Source: Polymyxa betae | Taxonomy: Eukaryota; Endomyxa; Phytomyxea; Plasmodiophorida; Plasmodiophoridae | Reading direction: 5' to 3' | DNA: 64,000 nt | NCBI GenBank assembly: GCA_003693705.1 | Contig: RBZT01000794.1 | Coordinates: 24,430 to 88,429, forward strand | Shown: positions 1 to 10,170 of the stretch, piece after piece | Layout of the letters: every line of letters begins with the position of its first letter | Position numbering within the stretch: position 1 is the first letter of the stretch | Made by a program: the position numbers and the translations under genes | The notes under the pieces: model-generated | What the model saw: the letters and a program-made list of their open reading frames with translations, nothing else | What the model was told of the DNA's origin: nothing | The model's database searches: none

Positions 1-2
1 TC

Positions 3-326
3 GCGACCCACGTCACCGTCCGAGGTGAGAAGGCTGAGCAGATCGTGAACCTGGGCCTGCGTGTCAAGGATTACGAAATCAAGGCCAAGAACTTCTCCGA
101 CACCGGCAACTTCGGGTTCGGTATCGAAGAGCACATCGACATGGGTGTCAAGTACGACCCGGCCGTCGGTATCTACGGTATGGACTTCTACGTCGTCCTG
201 TCCCGACCCGGTGGTCGTGTCTCCCGCCGTAAACATAAGCAGGGACGTGTGGGCAACCACCATCGCGTCACCAAGGCTGATGCCATGAAATGGGTTCAGA
301 GCACCTTCCAGACCGCCATCGTTTAA
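3..326 (+). CDS. RPL11: 60S ribosomal protein uL5 (L11), C-terminal part
   Basis: Cut by the window edge; the open frame runs from base 3 to the TAA at 324-326, giving the last 107 residues. The sequence shows the uL5 landmarks [28 protein letters not shown] and the basic stretch [17 protein letters not shown], with the normal eukaryotic C-terminus. uL5 binds 5S rRNA in the large-subunit central protuberance. No intron is visible in this part. GC-rich third positions fit a highly expressed gene. Identity is secure; only the 5' part is missing. Confidence 0.97.
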   Translation, partial: ATHVTVRGEKAEQIVNLGLRVKDYEIKAKNFSDTGNFGFGIEEHIDMGVKYDPAVGIYGMDFYVVLSRPGGRVSRRKHKQGRVGNHHRVTKADAMKWVQSTFQTAIV

Positions 327-351
327 ATCTGAAAAATACAATTTCTTTATT

Positions 352-775
352 CTAAGCTTGCTTGTCGCTCCTCAAGGTTCCATCGCCGCCCAGGCAGTTT
401 GGCGATGGCTGATACTCGCTGCTGGCGCTCCATTGGGTGACAGTTCTTGCGACAATTGATAGAGCATGGACGCCATTTTTAAGCTCGTTAGCGAGAGTTT
501 CCTGGACAGAACGATGGCGAGCTAAGAGACCTTGTCCTTCGAAATCGTTCGATACGATAACGACTCGGAAATGCGTCTGTTGAGAGGTTCAGCTTAATCG
601 ATTGGAAGCGCATTGAATCGACCTCCGAGCCTCTGGGAACGTTGTGAGAGGCGCTCTCGTTGATCACTTCCAGATGTTCAGGACGGAATCGCGCTGTCAG
701 TTTGTCGCGGATCGAGGTGGCGATCGGCCCAGCCGGTGAAGCTATCTTGGTCGAGATCATGCGCGCCACTCTCAT
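352..775 (-). CDS. BOL1: BolA-like protein (Bol1 type)
   Basis: Two exons, 775-623 and 576-352, separated by a 46-nt GT..AG intron (577-622); spliced length 125 aa. The start is the ATG at 775. After a short N-terminus comes the BolA core: RPEHLEVINESASHN, then across the splice junction SETHFRVVIVS, DFEGQGLLARHRSV and the Bol1-type tail HALSIVARTVTQW...PNCLGG. BolA1 proteins work with monothiol glutaredoxin in mitochondrial Fe-S cluster assembly. The first residues (MRVARMISTKIASP) could serve as a short mitochondrial presequence, which is inference. The gene lies tail-to-tail with the uL5 gene, with 25 bp between stops. Confidence 0.9.
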
Positions 776-879
776 GCTCTCGAAATGACCTCACCGCGCA
801 ATTCAAAGATGGAATGTCGTGAAGTTTGTATGCTGGTTAGATCAACTGGTTTACTTATCAATTCTATATTATCGTGTTG

Positions 880-2421
880 CTACAGCAAACTATTGTGGGT
901 ATATCTCCAATCGGTTCTTGAATCCAGAGATCTGTTGAAAGGCTTCGGCTCTTCAATAGCCTTGCCACCGTCGTCTATAATCAGTAGAGGCGCTTGAATG
1001 CCAGGAAGCGACCTAGCTGTGGGTCGAATCCAATCAGGTGTGGACGGATTGCTTTCGAAGACGTTGGTTTGTTTCTTGGTCGCTGTATTTGGGCGACAGA
1101 TTAAGGCCCCGGGCCTGATTTCACCATCTTTTCGCTGCAAATGATCATGAAGTTGCAGCTGCAGGGTGGAATTGCTTGATTCCAAATTCTTCACAGTTGT
1201 GCGAAGTTCGTTTAGTTCGCTTGAAATCTAGAGATGTGTCAAATAGAGCCGATTAAAAATCTCTAAAGGTTGCTATACCTTTTCACTCAAGGCGTGCATC
1301 TCGCAAAGCTGCTTGAGAGCAGTTGTAAGCTCTTCTTTCTTAACAGAGAGAGTTTTTGTTGCTTTCTCTTTATCCGCTTTCAATATGCTAATTTGCTGCA
1401 GCAAACGGTCCTGTTGAGAAATGTGAGTACAGCCGCCTCAAGAGGACAATCATGATTTATTACACGCTCCGCGTCAGCAGCTTCCTGTTCCTGCTTAAAC
1501 TGATCCAAAAGAGACGTTTTTGACGCAAGCTCTTGTTCCGAGTCGTCTTGAGTTTGCTGTAATTTAACACTCGCCTCAGACAGCTGATGTTGGACATTCT
1601 GATGACAATTTCAGGTACGGAATTGAAAATCTTCATTCAAAGCACCTGTAACTCCTTTTCGAGTCGACTTCTATTGCTCGATTCCAAAGCATAGAGAACT
1701 TCAATTCTGGCAACATTGGCTTTCGCTTCTTTTGCTGCCAAACGATATTCTTGTAAATGATGAATCTCGGCTTTTTGTTCCTGGAACGATGCTGAGCATG
1801 AGAACACTTCTCTTGAAAAGATCCGATAGAACCTCGATGGTTTTGGAGAGCAGGGATTGCTGTGACATCTGCTGCGTCAATTGTTCTGACGATATTCGCA
1901 GTTGCTCGTTGAGATCGTTATTCCTCTTCATCTCTTTCTCGAACTCGCCAGCATATCGCATTCGCGTCTTCCACAAAACGTTTGAATACGATTCGTATAG
2001 CGATTTATAGTCAATCTGAATTTCTGTCCACAACATTTCAGCTTCGCGACGCTCGAAAAAACACAGAGCAATACCGAGACAATCCATGTCGTGCAGGCCC
2101 AGTTGACGTGGAGTCTTATCATACTTCAACACATCACTCTGTAATGCAACTTTCTGTGAGGGATGTTGTTCAGGATCCGTTTTTGATTCAAGCAGCCGTA
2201 GAGTATATTGGCCAATGTCGTCATCGGAGACCTCCCTTCCAAAGCTTCGGTGATGGAATTGCACGAGCTCTCTTAATGGGCATGACTTCAGCAGCCGATA
2301 GCAAACTTCATTCTGCATTTTGTCAGATGGAGACCAAATTTCACCTCTGAGAACATACTTGCTCTGTGGACTGATCACAGATTACTAAACGAATTTTTTC
2401 GCGCTCAAGCAATGGTTGCAT
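880..2421 (-). CDS. SUMO-like domain plus long coiled-coil protein
   Basis: Six exons can be joined in frame: 2421-2359, then 2312 downward, with introns of about 46-52 nt each. The first ~95 residues resemble a ubiquitin/SUMO fold (strand IRLVICDQS, ...SFGREVSDDD..., YDKTPRQLGLHDMDCLGIAL, where the last part matches the 'T-P-x-x-L-G-M-x-D-x-D' turn of SUMO-like domains). The next ~250 residues are heptad-rich coiled coil (for example EYRLAAKEAKANVARIEVL, KLQQTQDDSEQELASKTSLL, KKEELTTALKQLCEMHALSE). The end is a hydrophilic tail that includes NRSLDSRTDWRYTHNSLL. Function is not recognised; a scaffold or centrosomal/nuclear role is possible. A spliceable upstream exon (2489-2815) could extend the protein. 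Confidence 0.6.
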
Positions 2422-2488
2422 GCGATCGGTTTCGCTTTCCACCTAGCCAAAATTACTCGAAGCAAATTATTTGCAGAATAATGGAAAC

Positions 2489-2815
2489 CTGGATGCCGAA
2501 TCCTGGTCGCCTAGCCTGATACCGACGCCGAGTTTTCAGAGGCGCCGGCTGCGAGACCGCTTCCAAAGGGAGTCGCATTTTGGGTCGAATATACAGATCT
2601 TCAAACAGCACCAAGATTAAGATCGTAATCACCAAAGTCGGGCCCGCTATCATTTTCAGCCATACAGGCGATAGCGATTCTATCAGCAAATAAGCACCAC
2701 CATTTTCTATCATAGAACCTGGTTGGCAAACACCTGGAGACCGGACACAGGCGCCGGCGTCCAACAAGCCGAGCCATATGAACAGATGACAACCGGCGTC
2801 GACAATATCAGACAT
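2489..2815 (-). CDS. possible 5' exon(s) of the SUMO-like/coiled-coil gene, or separate membrane ORF
   Basis: An open frame ending GFGIQ meets a 46-nt GT..AG stretch (2443-2488) and continues in frame as VESETDRMQPLLEREK into the SUMO-like protein. It contains one strongly hydrophobic run (IAGPTLVITILILVLF). If used, the SUMO-like/coiled-coil part would be tethered to a membrane. The hydrophobic run could also be an intron read through, because another frame gives the acidic run MAENDSGPDFGDYDLNL. The ATG at 2815 is a guess. RNA evidence is required to choose. Confidence 0.3.
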
Positions 2816-3241
2816 GATCGGCGAAATCCATCAATGTACCAAATCGATTCAGAATGTAACCTGGACCACATCAGACAGGGTCAGTCATTCTGCCCGGCTC
2901 GTCATAGGACTGCTAGACCAAGTGGTCAGTTTTCGGTTTCTAACAGAATCTGACAGCATCAGATGCCGACCGGCAATGCTGAAACTTCCAGAACTGCCAG
3001 CAAAAGTTTCGAAATCGATTAGAAAATGAAAACATCGATGAGAGACAATCAAAGAGGGAGCGATCGTAACGTAATATCAGCGTTGCTTTTTATCAACATT
3101 TTATAGATAACCTCAGAAATGATGATGGCTTGAATAGAAGGGCATGTGAGGCGCAGCCTCAGTTGAAATGTTCAAGTCAGCAGGCAACAGTGACCTCTTA
3201 CAACCGATGAGCTCGTTCTTGTCTTCGTCGTTGTCGTGATT

Positions 3242-3649
3242 ATGACGAGGGGGTTTTGGAGGACGACGCGACAGACCCTCGCCCGGATCTTTCTCCGTCG
3301 GAGATATGTCGGAAGCGATCGTATTGGCAATGATTACTTCTTGGAAGGCGACAAGCGCCAGATCGACTATAACGATCGTCTGCCTGATCCGCGTACGATC
3401 CCCTGTCAGTGGAATCGCTGGTTACGATTTCAGCGGCAAAACATCCCAAGCGATCCTGAAATCGCACGCGAAGAGCAAGCGAAAGCTGAAAAGCAGCAGC
3501 GTATCGACGATATTCGTCAGGCCGAGAAAACCAGGCGCGAAGCTGAAGGCGACGTTGTATTTGTCAAAGGGCGTCCATTCACAGGGATTGAGCACCTAAT
3601 ACAAGTTCTGGAAGAGGAGCGTCGGCGTGAAGGATCTTCAAAACGATAA
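3242..3649 (+). CDS. NDUFAF2: NDUFAF2 / mimitin, complex I assembly factor
   Basis: Single exon, 135 aa. The ATG at 3242 is the first in frame and gives the standard N-terminus MTRGFWRTTRQTLARIFLR followed by RRYVGSDRIGNDYF, characteristic of the B17.2/NDUFAF2 family. IPCQWNRWLRFQRQNIPSDP matches the family's 'IP-x-x-W-x-x-WL-R' core. A charged helical tail (AREEQAKAEKQQRIDDIRQA) follows. NDUFAF2 is a mitochondrial chaperone for late assembly of respiratory complex I, so the organism probably has complex I. Length is close to family members. Confidence 0.88.
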   Translation: MTRGFWRTTRQTLARIFLRRRYVGSDRIGNDYFLEGDKRQIDYNDRLPDPRTIPCQWNRWLRFQRQNIPSDPEIAREEQAKAEKQQRIDDIRQAEKTRREAEGDVVFVKGRPFTGIEHLIQVLEEERRREGSSKR

Positions 3650-3730
3650 TTGTATTGGCAATTTCCACATCACTGCGCAGTTTCGAGACTGCAACTGCGC
3701 AGATTTGAATCGATTATCGTCGCCCTCACG

Positions 3731-5237
3731 ATGGGCGGTTTGTTCGGTGAGCCAAGCCTCAGCCCATCTCGGTATCTATCATGGGCTGTACGTAATCTAG
3801 CTCATATACGCGTATCGGAATTTCCAGTATGAAACCGCAACTGATCTTGGAAAAAAGTCCAATTTTTATGCTCAGGTTCCCTTGAAGAGAATGCCACCTG
3901 GTGTGGAATCAATGATGCTTTATGATATCAGTACTGAAATTTTTTCCATTTAAAATACGTCCTGATGGCATTGCTAAGGTCTATGTCGGAGAGGATCTGA
4001 TGAAGAGCTATGCCGGACTCACCCGCTTTTATGGCGCCGGGTTGCTCGAGGGAACGTCTTGCTGCGGATCCGGTATAGCGATGGCGCCAAAGATGAGATT
4101 CGGTTCATCCTGCAGGGGCTACGGAAGTTCGCCGCATACGAACCGCTTCCAACCAACTCCAATGCGAGTGATACTACAAATTGCGGTCACTCTGACCTTT
4201 CATTTCCCGAGCCCGATTCATCAAGTACGTTTCCCAGCAATCATTTTTAATTTCCTGAATTATCTCTAGACAACTTCAAGTGCTCTATCTGTGAGGCGAA
4301 AATCAAAACCAAAGGCCCCAATTGGCCGTTTTTTTTTGCTGGTGGCGCTCAAGCTTTGGAGTCAACTGAGTCCTATATTGCAACCGAAAAAGAGAACGGA
4401 GAGGCTGCTCATTTCAGCGTGATTGAGGTGAACGACGACGCCCTTTACGTAATTGGATCGAAGAATGTTCATATGGTGATTCGTAATGCTGATGATATTG
4501 GCCTATATGAAGGCGGCGCCGAACGCCTGCTTCCTCCCGATTATAGCGGATGCTCAACGTCCTCCGCTGACATCCATGACAGATTCGCTTATGCGAAGCG
4601 TATCGCTTCGACTCTTATGAATCTTCTATTTGAGCAAGACCGCAGCCATCTGATCGACGTAATGCAACGTGAAGCGCTTACCGCTAACTTCGAGCTAATC
4701 GACCCCGGTTCGCGCCACTTTGTGTATTATACTAGCGTGTCGCGTCCTGAACTGCGCTTCGTCGCCTGGACATCGGTCGATTTGGATCCGGTTTCCGATG
4801 GTCTAACTCGGCACTACTTGCATTCGCTACAGTTAGCTCAAGATTGTGGATTGAAAATTGTTCAATATCATCGTTATGGTCGCAATGATCTAAGCAAATT
4901 GCTTAAGGACAACCTGTCTCGGGTTAACTCGGAAGGTGTCGTGGTGTATTGCTGCGATGACAGGGGGCGGACGTTGGGTCTGTGGAAAGTAAAAACTGTT
5001 TGGTACACGATGCATAAATGTATCTGTAATGTCCTGCTGCGACCCAAGCCCTCATCACTAGATGCCAAGATCCAAGAGTTCGGGCGTAGACTGAGCTTGT
5101 CTAAAGCCGAAATCGAGCATTGGCGTGATATTGGTCGTGGCTTTCATAGCTGGCTTGAGAAGCGTTGCCTTCTTGATATTGACAATCTGCGATCGAGATA
5201 TTCGTCGCTTTTCGCTGAATACCAAGCCAGCATATAA
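3731..5237 (+). CDS. RNA-ligase-like covalent nucleotidyltransferase
   Basis: Four exons (3731-3787, 3828-3930, 3979-4224, 4270-5237) with introns of 40, 48 and 45 nt give a 457-aa protein. Ligase/capping-superfamily motifs are visible in order: motif I YIATEKENGEA with the likely nucleotidyl lysine in EKENGE; GSKNVHMVIR; motif III LTANFELIDP; motif IV EGVVVYC; motif V LGLWKVKTVWY. The N-terminal ~150 residues hold two Cys pairs (CSIC and a possible TTNCGH). The family that would fix the substrate is not recognised; T4 Rnl1-type or another eukaryotic RNA ligase group are candidates. All catalytic positions appear intact, so an active RNA repair or splicing ligase is likely by inference. Confidence 0.75.
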
Positions 5238-5274
5238 TTGTATCAATCCTAATAAGTTATCTAACAAGTGTGTA

Positions 5275-7221
5275 TTATGTGTCTAGAAGATCGACACTTA
5301 TTGTGACCTGGAGGTCATCGGGATTCTCGTGCTCATATGAGTTCTCAGCATTTACGATAGCCTCTTGAAACTGATCTAACCACATTGACTTATCAGATGG
5401 CTTATCGCAGCAGATAATCACGCTTGAATTGCATCCCTGGAACTTGACCAAATTTCGATAATCACCGTCATCATTCATATCGCTGACGCGCGCGCCTCTC
5501 AGAGCTATAACGGAATGCTGTCGCAGACCGGCGCCGGACGTTCGCGTCGCGAATACAGCTGCATCATTGCATAATATAACGACAGCTGCCGGCGTCGATC
5601 TCGCGTTCCGTGTCCAGAAAGCGGACGTATTCTCGAGCAGTAGACGACAATCGCCGGTTCGGATCAGGACCCGAGACGCCGATACCAGATTGATATGGCC
5701 AGCAAATTCTTCCCACTGTAGCTTCTCGAGCGGCGACGTCGCCGACGATATTGCATTGATGTCATGGATGAGCTCTGTAATGGCCTTCTTAGCTTTGACC
5801 ACCTATTAGAGCCATAGTCAGTCATGTCAGTCATGTAACATTGCAATGTTGGAGCAACCCGCTCCTCATCTTCTTACCCTGCGCGACCCTGGTGTGTGTT
5901 GCTCAATTCGATCTAAGAACAGTGCATATCGAGGCAGACGCTGAACAGGAAGGATCAAGAGAGAGCTGATCTCGCGGTCGGTCTCCATGCGAATCCCCTC
6001 GAGCAGCGAGTTGAATGCCGGGACGGCCGGTCGCAGCCGTGTGAGCAGCTGAGTCGACGACGCGAACATGGCGAGATAGTTCGTGTATGGCCAGCGGAAA
6101 CGCTCCAGGGTGTCGTTGAAGATGGCGCAGAACATAGAGACCTGCTGGGCCGTCGTATGGCGATCGGTGAAGGCGTCGCTGAATTGCATCAGCAACTCCT
6201 GGTGAATGGCAATGATATCGGTTGGATCCAGGAGACAGATCCTGGTCTGGTCTAAAGAGATGATGGCGGTGGCCGCGTCCTCTGCCATCTCCATCATTCG
6301 GTCGTGATAGAACTCTTTCAGCGTCCTCAGATCGTTGAGATAGCGAATTTCGGTCTCCAAAATCTCCTTCAGTAGGTTCAGGACCTGGTCGCGATCGCCG
6401 CGTCGTGCTTCCGGCACCGATACTGCTTTCTTTGGCCTTTCCGGCTCCGGCTCATGAACGACGTTGGGCTTGGAGATTCGTGTGTTCTGCTGCACATTTC
6501 GCTGAGGCAAAAGATCATCGCGCATGGGGGCCTCACGCCAATCACCATCATCGTCAAAGCTGGGTCTGGTTTCGATGCGATTTCGTTTCGACCACTCCGG
6601 CGGGCGGCGCTCTGCATGAGGACGCCTTTCTACATCCATGAACGCGGTCTCGGGGCGGCTCCTCTGTTGAGGAGGGCGTTGTTCAGGTGACGATGACCGA
6701 GAACGCCGATCCATTATTTGCACATCTCTCGGCGACGTTTCGTAACGATTTCTTGCTGGATGTCTCGGAGGGCGACGCCCCAACGGAGAAGGTCGCCGTA
6801 CCACCTGGCCCATCCCAGGGCGATTCACTTCTATCGGTGGGCGTCGTTCGGGACTCGGGTGTTGAACGATCTCCATCAAAGACATCTCGGATCGCCGTTC
6901 CGGAGGAGACTGCGAACGCGGTTCCTTCACCTCCACGTCAGCAAACGGCGGGATTCGCGACGGCAGCGTACGGCTGGGTCGTCGCGGGCGCGAGAACGCC
7001 TTCTGATTCAGATCGCAATCTTCGTCGAACAAAGACTGATTGCGAACGGGCGATCGCACGGGCGATTTCTCCACAGCTCGCGATTTACCCCGCTGCTTCC
7101 GTCGCCGTCTCGGCAGTTGTGAAGGGGACGGGGGCGCTGACAGCTTCACATACGACATGGCGTCAGGATTCGTGAAATACCGATTTGTGAAAAACCGGAT
7201 CGGGCTTTGATGGGCCGGCAT
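5275..7221 (-). CDS. Dbl-family RhoGEF (DH-PH) with long basic, Pro/Arg-rich N-terminus
   Basis: Two exons, 7221-5878 and 5802-5275, with a 75-nt intron; 623 aa. Residues ~1-285 are low-complexity and rich in P, R and S (repeats such as RRPPxxR). The DH domain starts near VLNLLKEILETEIRYLNDLR (CR1-like), continues through MFCAIFNDTLERFRWPYTNYL, and has the CR3-like signature ISSLLILPVQRLPRYALFLD. A PH-like domain follows in exon 2 (VSASRVLIRTGDCRLLLE ... VILCNDAAVFATRT ... MWLDQFQEAIV). Dbl proteins activate Rho GTPases at membranes and in actin control. The substrate GTPase cannot be told from sequence. Opposite-strand ORFs over the repetitive N-terminus are shadows. Confidence 0.88.
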
Positions 7222-7375
7222 GACAAAGCCTGGCCGGCGGGGGGAGCGACCCCGGCGCTAATCGAGTTATGGACCAAGGGCGGCCGCTGTTGACTCAGGC
7301 GTGCAAATTTATATCGTCACAAATCGCTTTCAGGCTGACGAATGCGGGCGCGTGCCTCTCAAATCGCTACCGACG

Positions 7376-8488
7376 ATGTCGCTGGATCATCCCCGGTTCG
7401 TCGCCGCGAATCCTTACCGCCAGCAGACGCCAGAGTCGGAGACGAAGAAATCGGCACCGGCGCGATTCAACCAACCGTCGCCGTACTCCTATCGATCCAT
7501 ACCGGTGCCGCATACCCATTTCCATCGTCATCATCACCATCGGCATCACCTTGACCACGATTCTTTGCATCTCGCATACGATTGTATTCTCGGTCTGCCG
7601 TTTCGTGGATCGCTGGCCCATGTCGGTGTGATCGGCAGCAGCCGGACGTCAGAGCCCACTTGCATTCGGCGACGGGGCCAAGGGCCCGCCGATATCAGGT
7701 GGACGATGCAGTCCGGCGCCGACCAGATGGTTGTGCATGCGATCTCGAGCGGATTCGTTGACGGCAACCAGGCCCGGCTCATTGTGAATGGAGTCGATTA
7801 CAGTATGAACTGCAGGGGCGTTAATATGATTTTGATCGACCCGAACACGCTCGATATTCGATCGGCGTGTTTCGATACGCATCTGTATTCGGGCGACGGC
7901 AACGCCAGCCTGCAGCAGTTCGCAGCGGATGCAGTGCGGCGACCTGGCTGGGTCTTCGCTCTGGCGGTCAAAGATGACGCTGCCACGAACCTTGTCCGCG
8001 ATTCGCGCCTCGCTCTGGAAAGCCTGGGCGTCGATCTGGGAGCGGTCGATGACGCTGGAACATTACAAGTGATTGCCGTTTTGGGAACGTCCGGGATCCA
8101 TCTAACTGGCTGATAGAGGTTGCTTATCGAACGGGGACACGTTCTGCCGCCGCGCGAAGCCAGCATCTTGATGAATCTGGCCTCTCGCATGGAGGCCCGT
8201 CGCTGCATCGAGGTCTTGGTCCAGTACGGTTGGAGCGTCAACATCAATGCCTTGACTGGGCCTCAAAACACGCCCCTCCATGACGCCATTCGGCGCGGGA
8301 ATAAATCTACTGCCCTGACGCTGTTCGCGTTGGGCGCCGATTCGACGCTGTTCAATCGCGATCGAAGATCGGCTGATGATCTGGCCCGGAGTCTTTATAA
8401 GGCGCCCAGCGCCATCGATTACGCCCGGTCCGGCGATTCCCACGAACTCGAGCTGATGGAGTCCATATATCGCGAATTGATTGGATAG
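7376..8488 (+). CDS. ILEI/FAM3-domain protein with alternative ankyrin-like C-terminus
   Basis: The ATG at 7376 opens a frame with a His-rich segment (HFHRHHHHRHH) and then an ILEI/FAM3/POMGNT1-stem domain: MVVHAISSGFVDGNQARLIV, CRGVNMILIDPNTLDI, FDTHLYSG, RPGWVFALAVKDDA, SRLALESLGVDL, AGTLQVIAVLG. Unspliced, it stops at 8113. A 48-nt GT..AG segment (8069-8116, with a CTAAC branch) can instead be removed, fusing residue Q231 to an ankyrin-like tail that ends at 8488 (LLIERGHVLPPREASILMNL, ALTGPQNTPLHDAIRRGNKS, LFALGADSTLFNRDR); 354 aa. ILEI domains bind carbohydrate or act extracellularly in animals. No signal peptide is obvious here. Which isoform dominates cannot be known from DNA. Confidence 0.68.
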
Positions 8489-8598
8489 CATTGTTTTAGA
8501 TAGACAGTCTCGATCGAGCGATCGTATTGTCGAAATAAACTCCCGATCTGAATCCCAGATCGTTGGCTGCAAAACACTGGAACACAGGGTAAGGTTTA

Positions 8599-9814
8599 CT
8601 AGGGATTTAACCAAGGGTGGTCGAGGATCTCATCTAATGATGGCCGAAGATCGACCTCCTTTTGTAGCATGGCTCGAAGCAGATCAGCAACGGGATGCTC
8701 AGCGATACTATCCGGAATATCCAAGTAGCAGGCCTGAATGCGGCCGAACAACCCCATCAGATTTTCGCTGTAGAACGGCAACGCTCCAGTCAACATGCTG
8801 TATAGAGTGACACCCACCGCCCAAATATCGGCCTGACGTCCATCATATCCGGATCCCTCGCACGCTTCCGGCGGCATGAACTGTAATGACGTTAGTCATC
8901 GAGCGAGTAAACGATGGAGCTATTACGGCGTAGGTCCCGGTCGTATCGAAATACAGAGGTGCCGAACTGAAGCGTTCAGCGACGCCGAAATCCGATAGTA
9001 ACAGTCGCGGCTGGCCGTTCGCCATTTTGACGAGAATGTTGGCGGGTTTTATATCACGATGGCATAATGACATTTGATTGTGTACTATAAACGAGTTAGA
9101 TGGCTGGTTGGTGAGACCAGCGACTGACAATATCGGACGGCTTCGATAAGTTGGCGAAAGCAGGACCGGGCGACAGCTTCGTCGAGAATGAACGGCTGTT
9201 GAGATTGACCTGAGCTCCAGGAACACAGAAAACTGTTTGTTGATTGCTGCCATGATAACAGCTCGCCAAGATCGGCATATTCCAAAACTGCAAAATGTTT
9301 TCGTCAGCAAAGTTGTTATTTAGAAAGGTGCGTAAGTGGTTGCGCAAAAAGTGCGGGCCTTTCCCACAACTGCGAACTATGAAAAGTGTTTCACCAGCAA
9401 CTGCGCACTTAGAAAAGTGTTCACCTATGACAATTTTATCGTTGTCTGGATTGTCGATGACCTCATAGAGAGTGATGATGTTCGGGTGATGATCCTCTGC
9501 ATTCGACATCATTGTCAGATGCGTGATCTCCGTCTGGCATCGATCATGGCCGTGGCTCGGGCTCAGCATACTCTGCTGCAGCTGCTTCTTCATCCGGCTC
9601 TTCGAGAAGATCTTCAACGCCTGCAGCACGTTATCGCACGACGCCCATAGAATCACCTTCCTACACGCATATTGCCATTATCATCAACGGCGGCGAACAC
9701 TCTCGACGACGTCCCGCTCCCGAGCTCCTTCCCGATTCTATACTGATTGATAAACTTGACGCCGTCATCGTCTCTATGCTGATGAAATTCACTAGTCCGA
9801 ACTACGATCATCAT
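8599..9814 (-). CDS. Ser/Thr protein kinase, CaMKK/LKB1 (SNF1-activating) type
   Basis: Five exons (9814-9665, 9620-9425, 9287-9129, 9084-8927, 8880-8599) give 314 aa with a complete kinase domain. The glycine loop is RIGKELGSGTSSRVFAAVD, the beta-3 lysine is in ALKIFSKS, the HRD motif is LCHRDIKPANIL, the DFG is LLLSDFGVAE, and the activation/APE segment is TTGTYAFMPPEACEGSGYDG. The end is DLLRAMLQKEVDLRPSLDEI. The T-loop and the FMPPEA motif resemble CaMKK/Sak1-Tos3-Elm1 and LKB1, the kinases that phosphorylate AMPK/SNF1. The protein is little more than the catalytic domain. Introns are 44-46 nt except the second (137 nt), which carries extra TGCGCA-containing sequence. Confidence 0.85.
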
Positions 9815-10170
9815 CTAATTCATTTCATAATGATTCGCTACGCCTGATCTCTATACAACATTACCACAATTGACAGGCAGATTTAACCGGCTATTTTATA
9901 CGATCACGAGTTCGTACTAATTGATCGTGTCGTTTATCAGCCAGTTTGATTGCATGTCGCAACCATCGTCTTCCACGCCACCAAAGCCACATTATTTCTA
10001 TACAAATTATCAGCTATCGAATAGGTTCGAAAATCGTTCCGCTTTCGACCACGATTTAATCGGTTCGTAGCGCTGTCCAGTTACGATCGAAGATCGATCC
10101 TTATGTTCGCCCAACCCGAGAACCCATCTCACGAAGCTATACATCGGTGCTGACCGAATATCAGGAGTCG
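9815..10170 (+). other. intergenic region between divergent genes
   Basis: About 350 bp between the start codons of the kinase (minus strand) and the unknown protein at 10171 (plus strand). It is AT-richer than its neighbours and presumably holds both promoters. An open stretch in frame with the downstream gene begins near 10057 but has no ATG, so an unrecognised first exon is possible. No repeat or RNA gene is visible. Confidence 0.5.

Noticed and set aside
3113-3240. Minus-strand open stretch reading HDNDEDKNELIGCKRSLL
   Set aside because: Looks protein-like but overlaps the NDUFAF2 start antisense and has no start codon or connecting exon.
6687-7175. Long plus-strand ORFs opposite the RhoGEF N-terminus
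   Set aside because: They mirror a low-complexity Arg/Pro/Ser-rich coding region; no motif, and the minus-strand gene is well supported.
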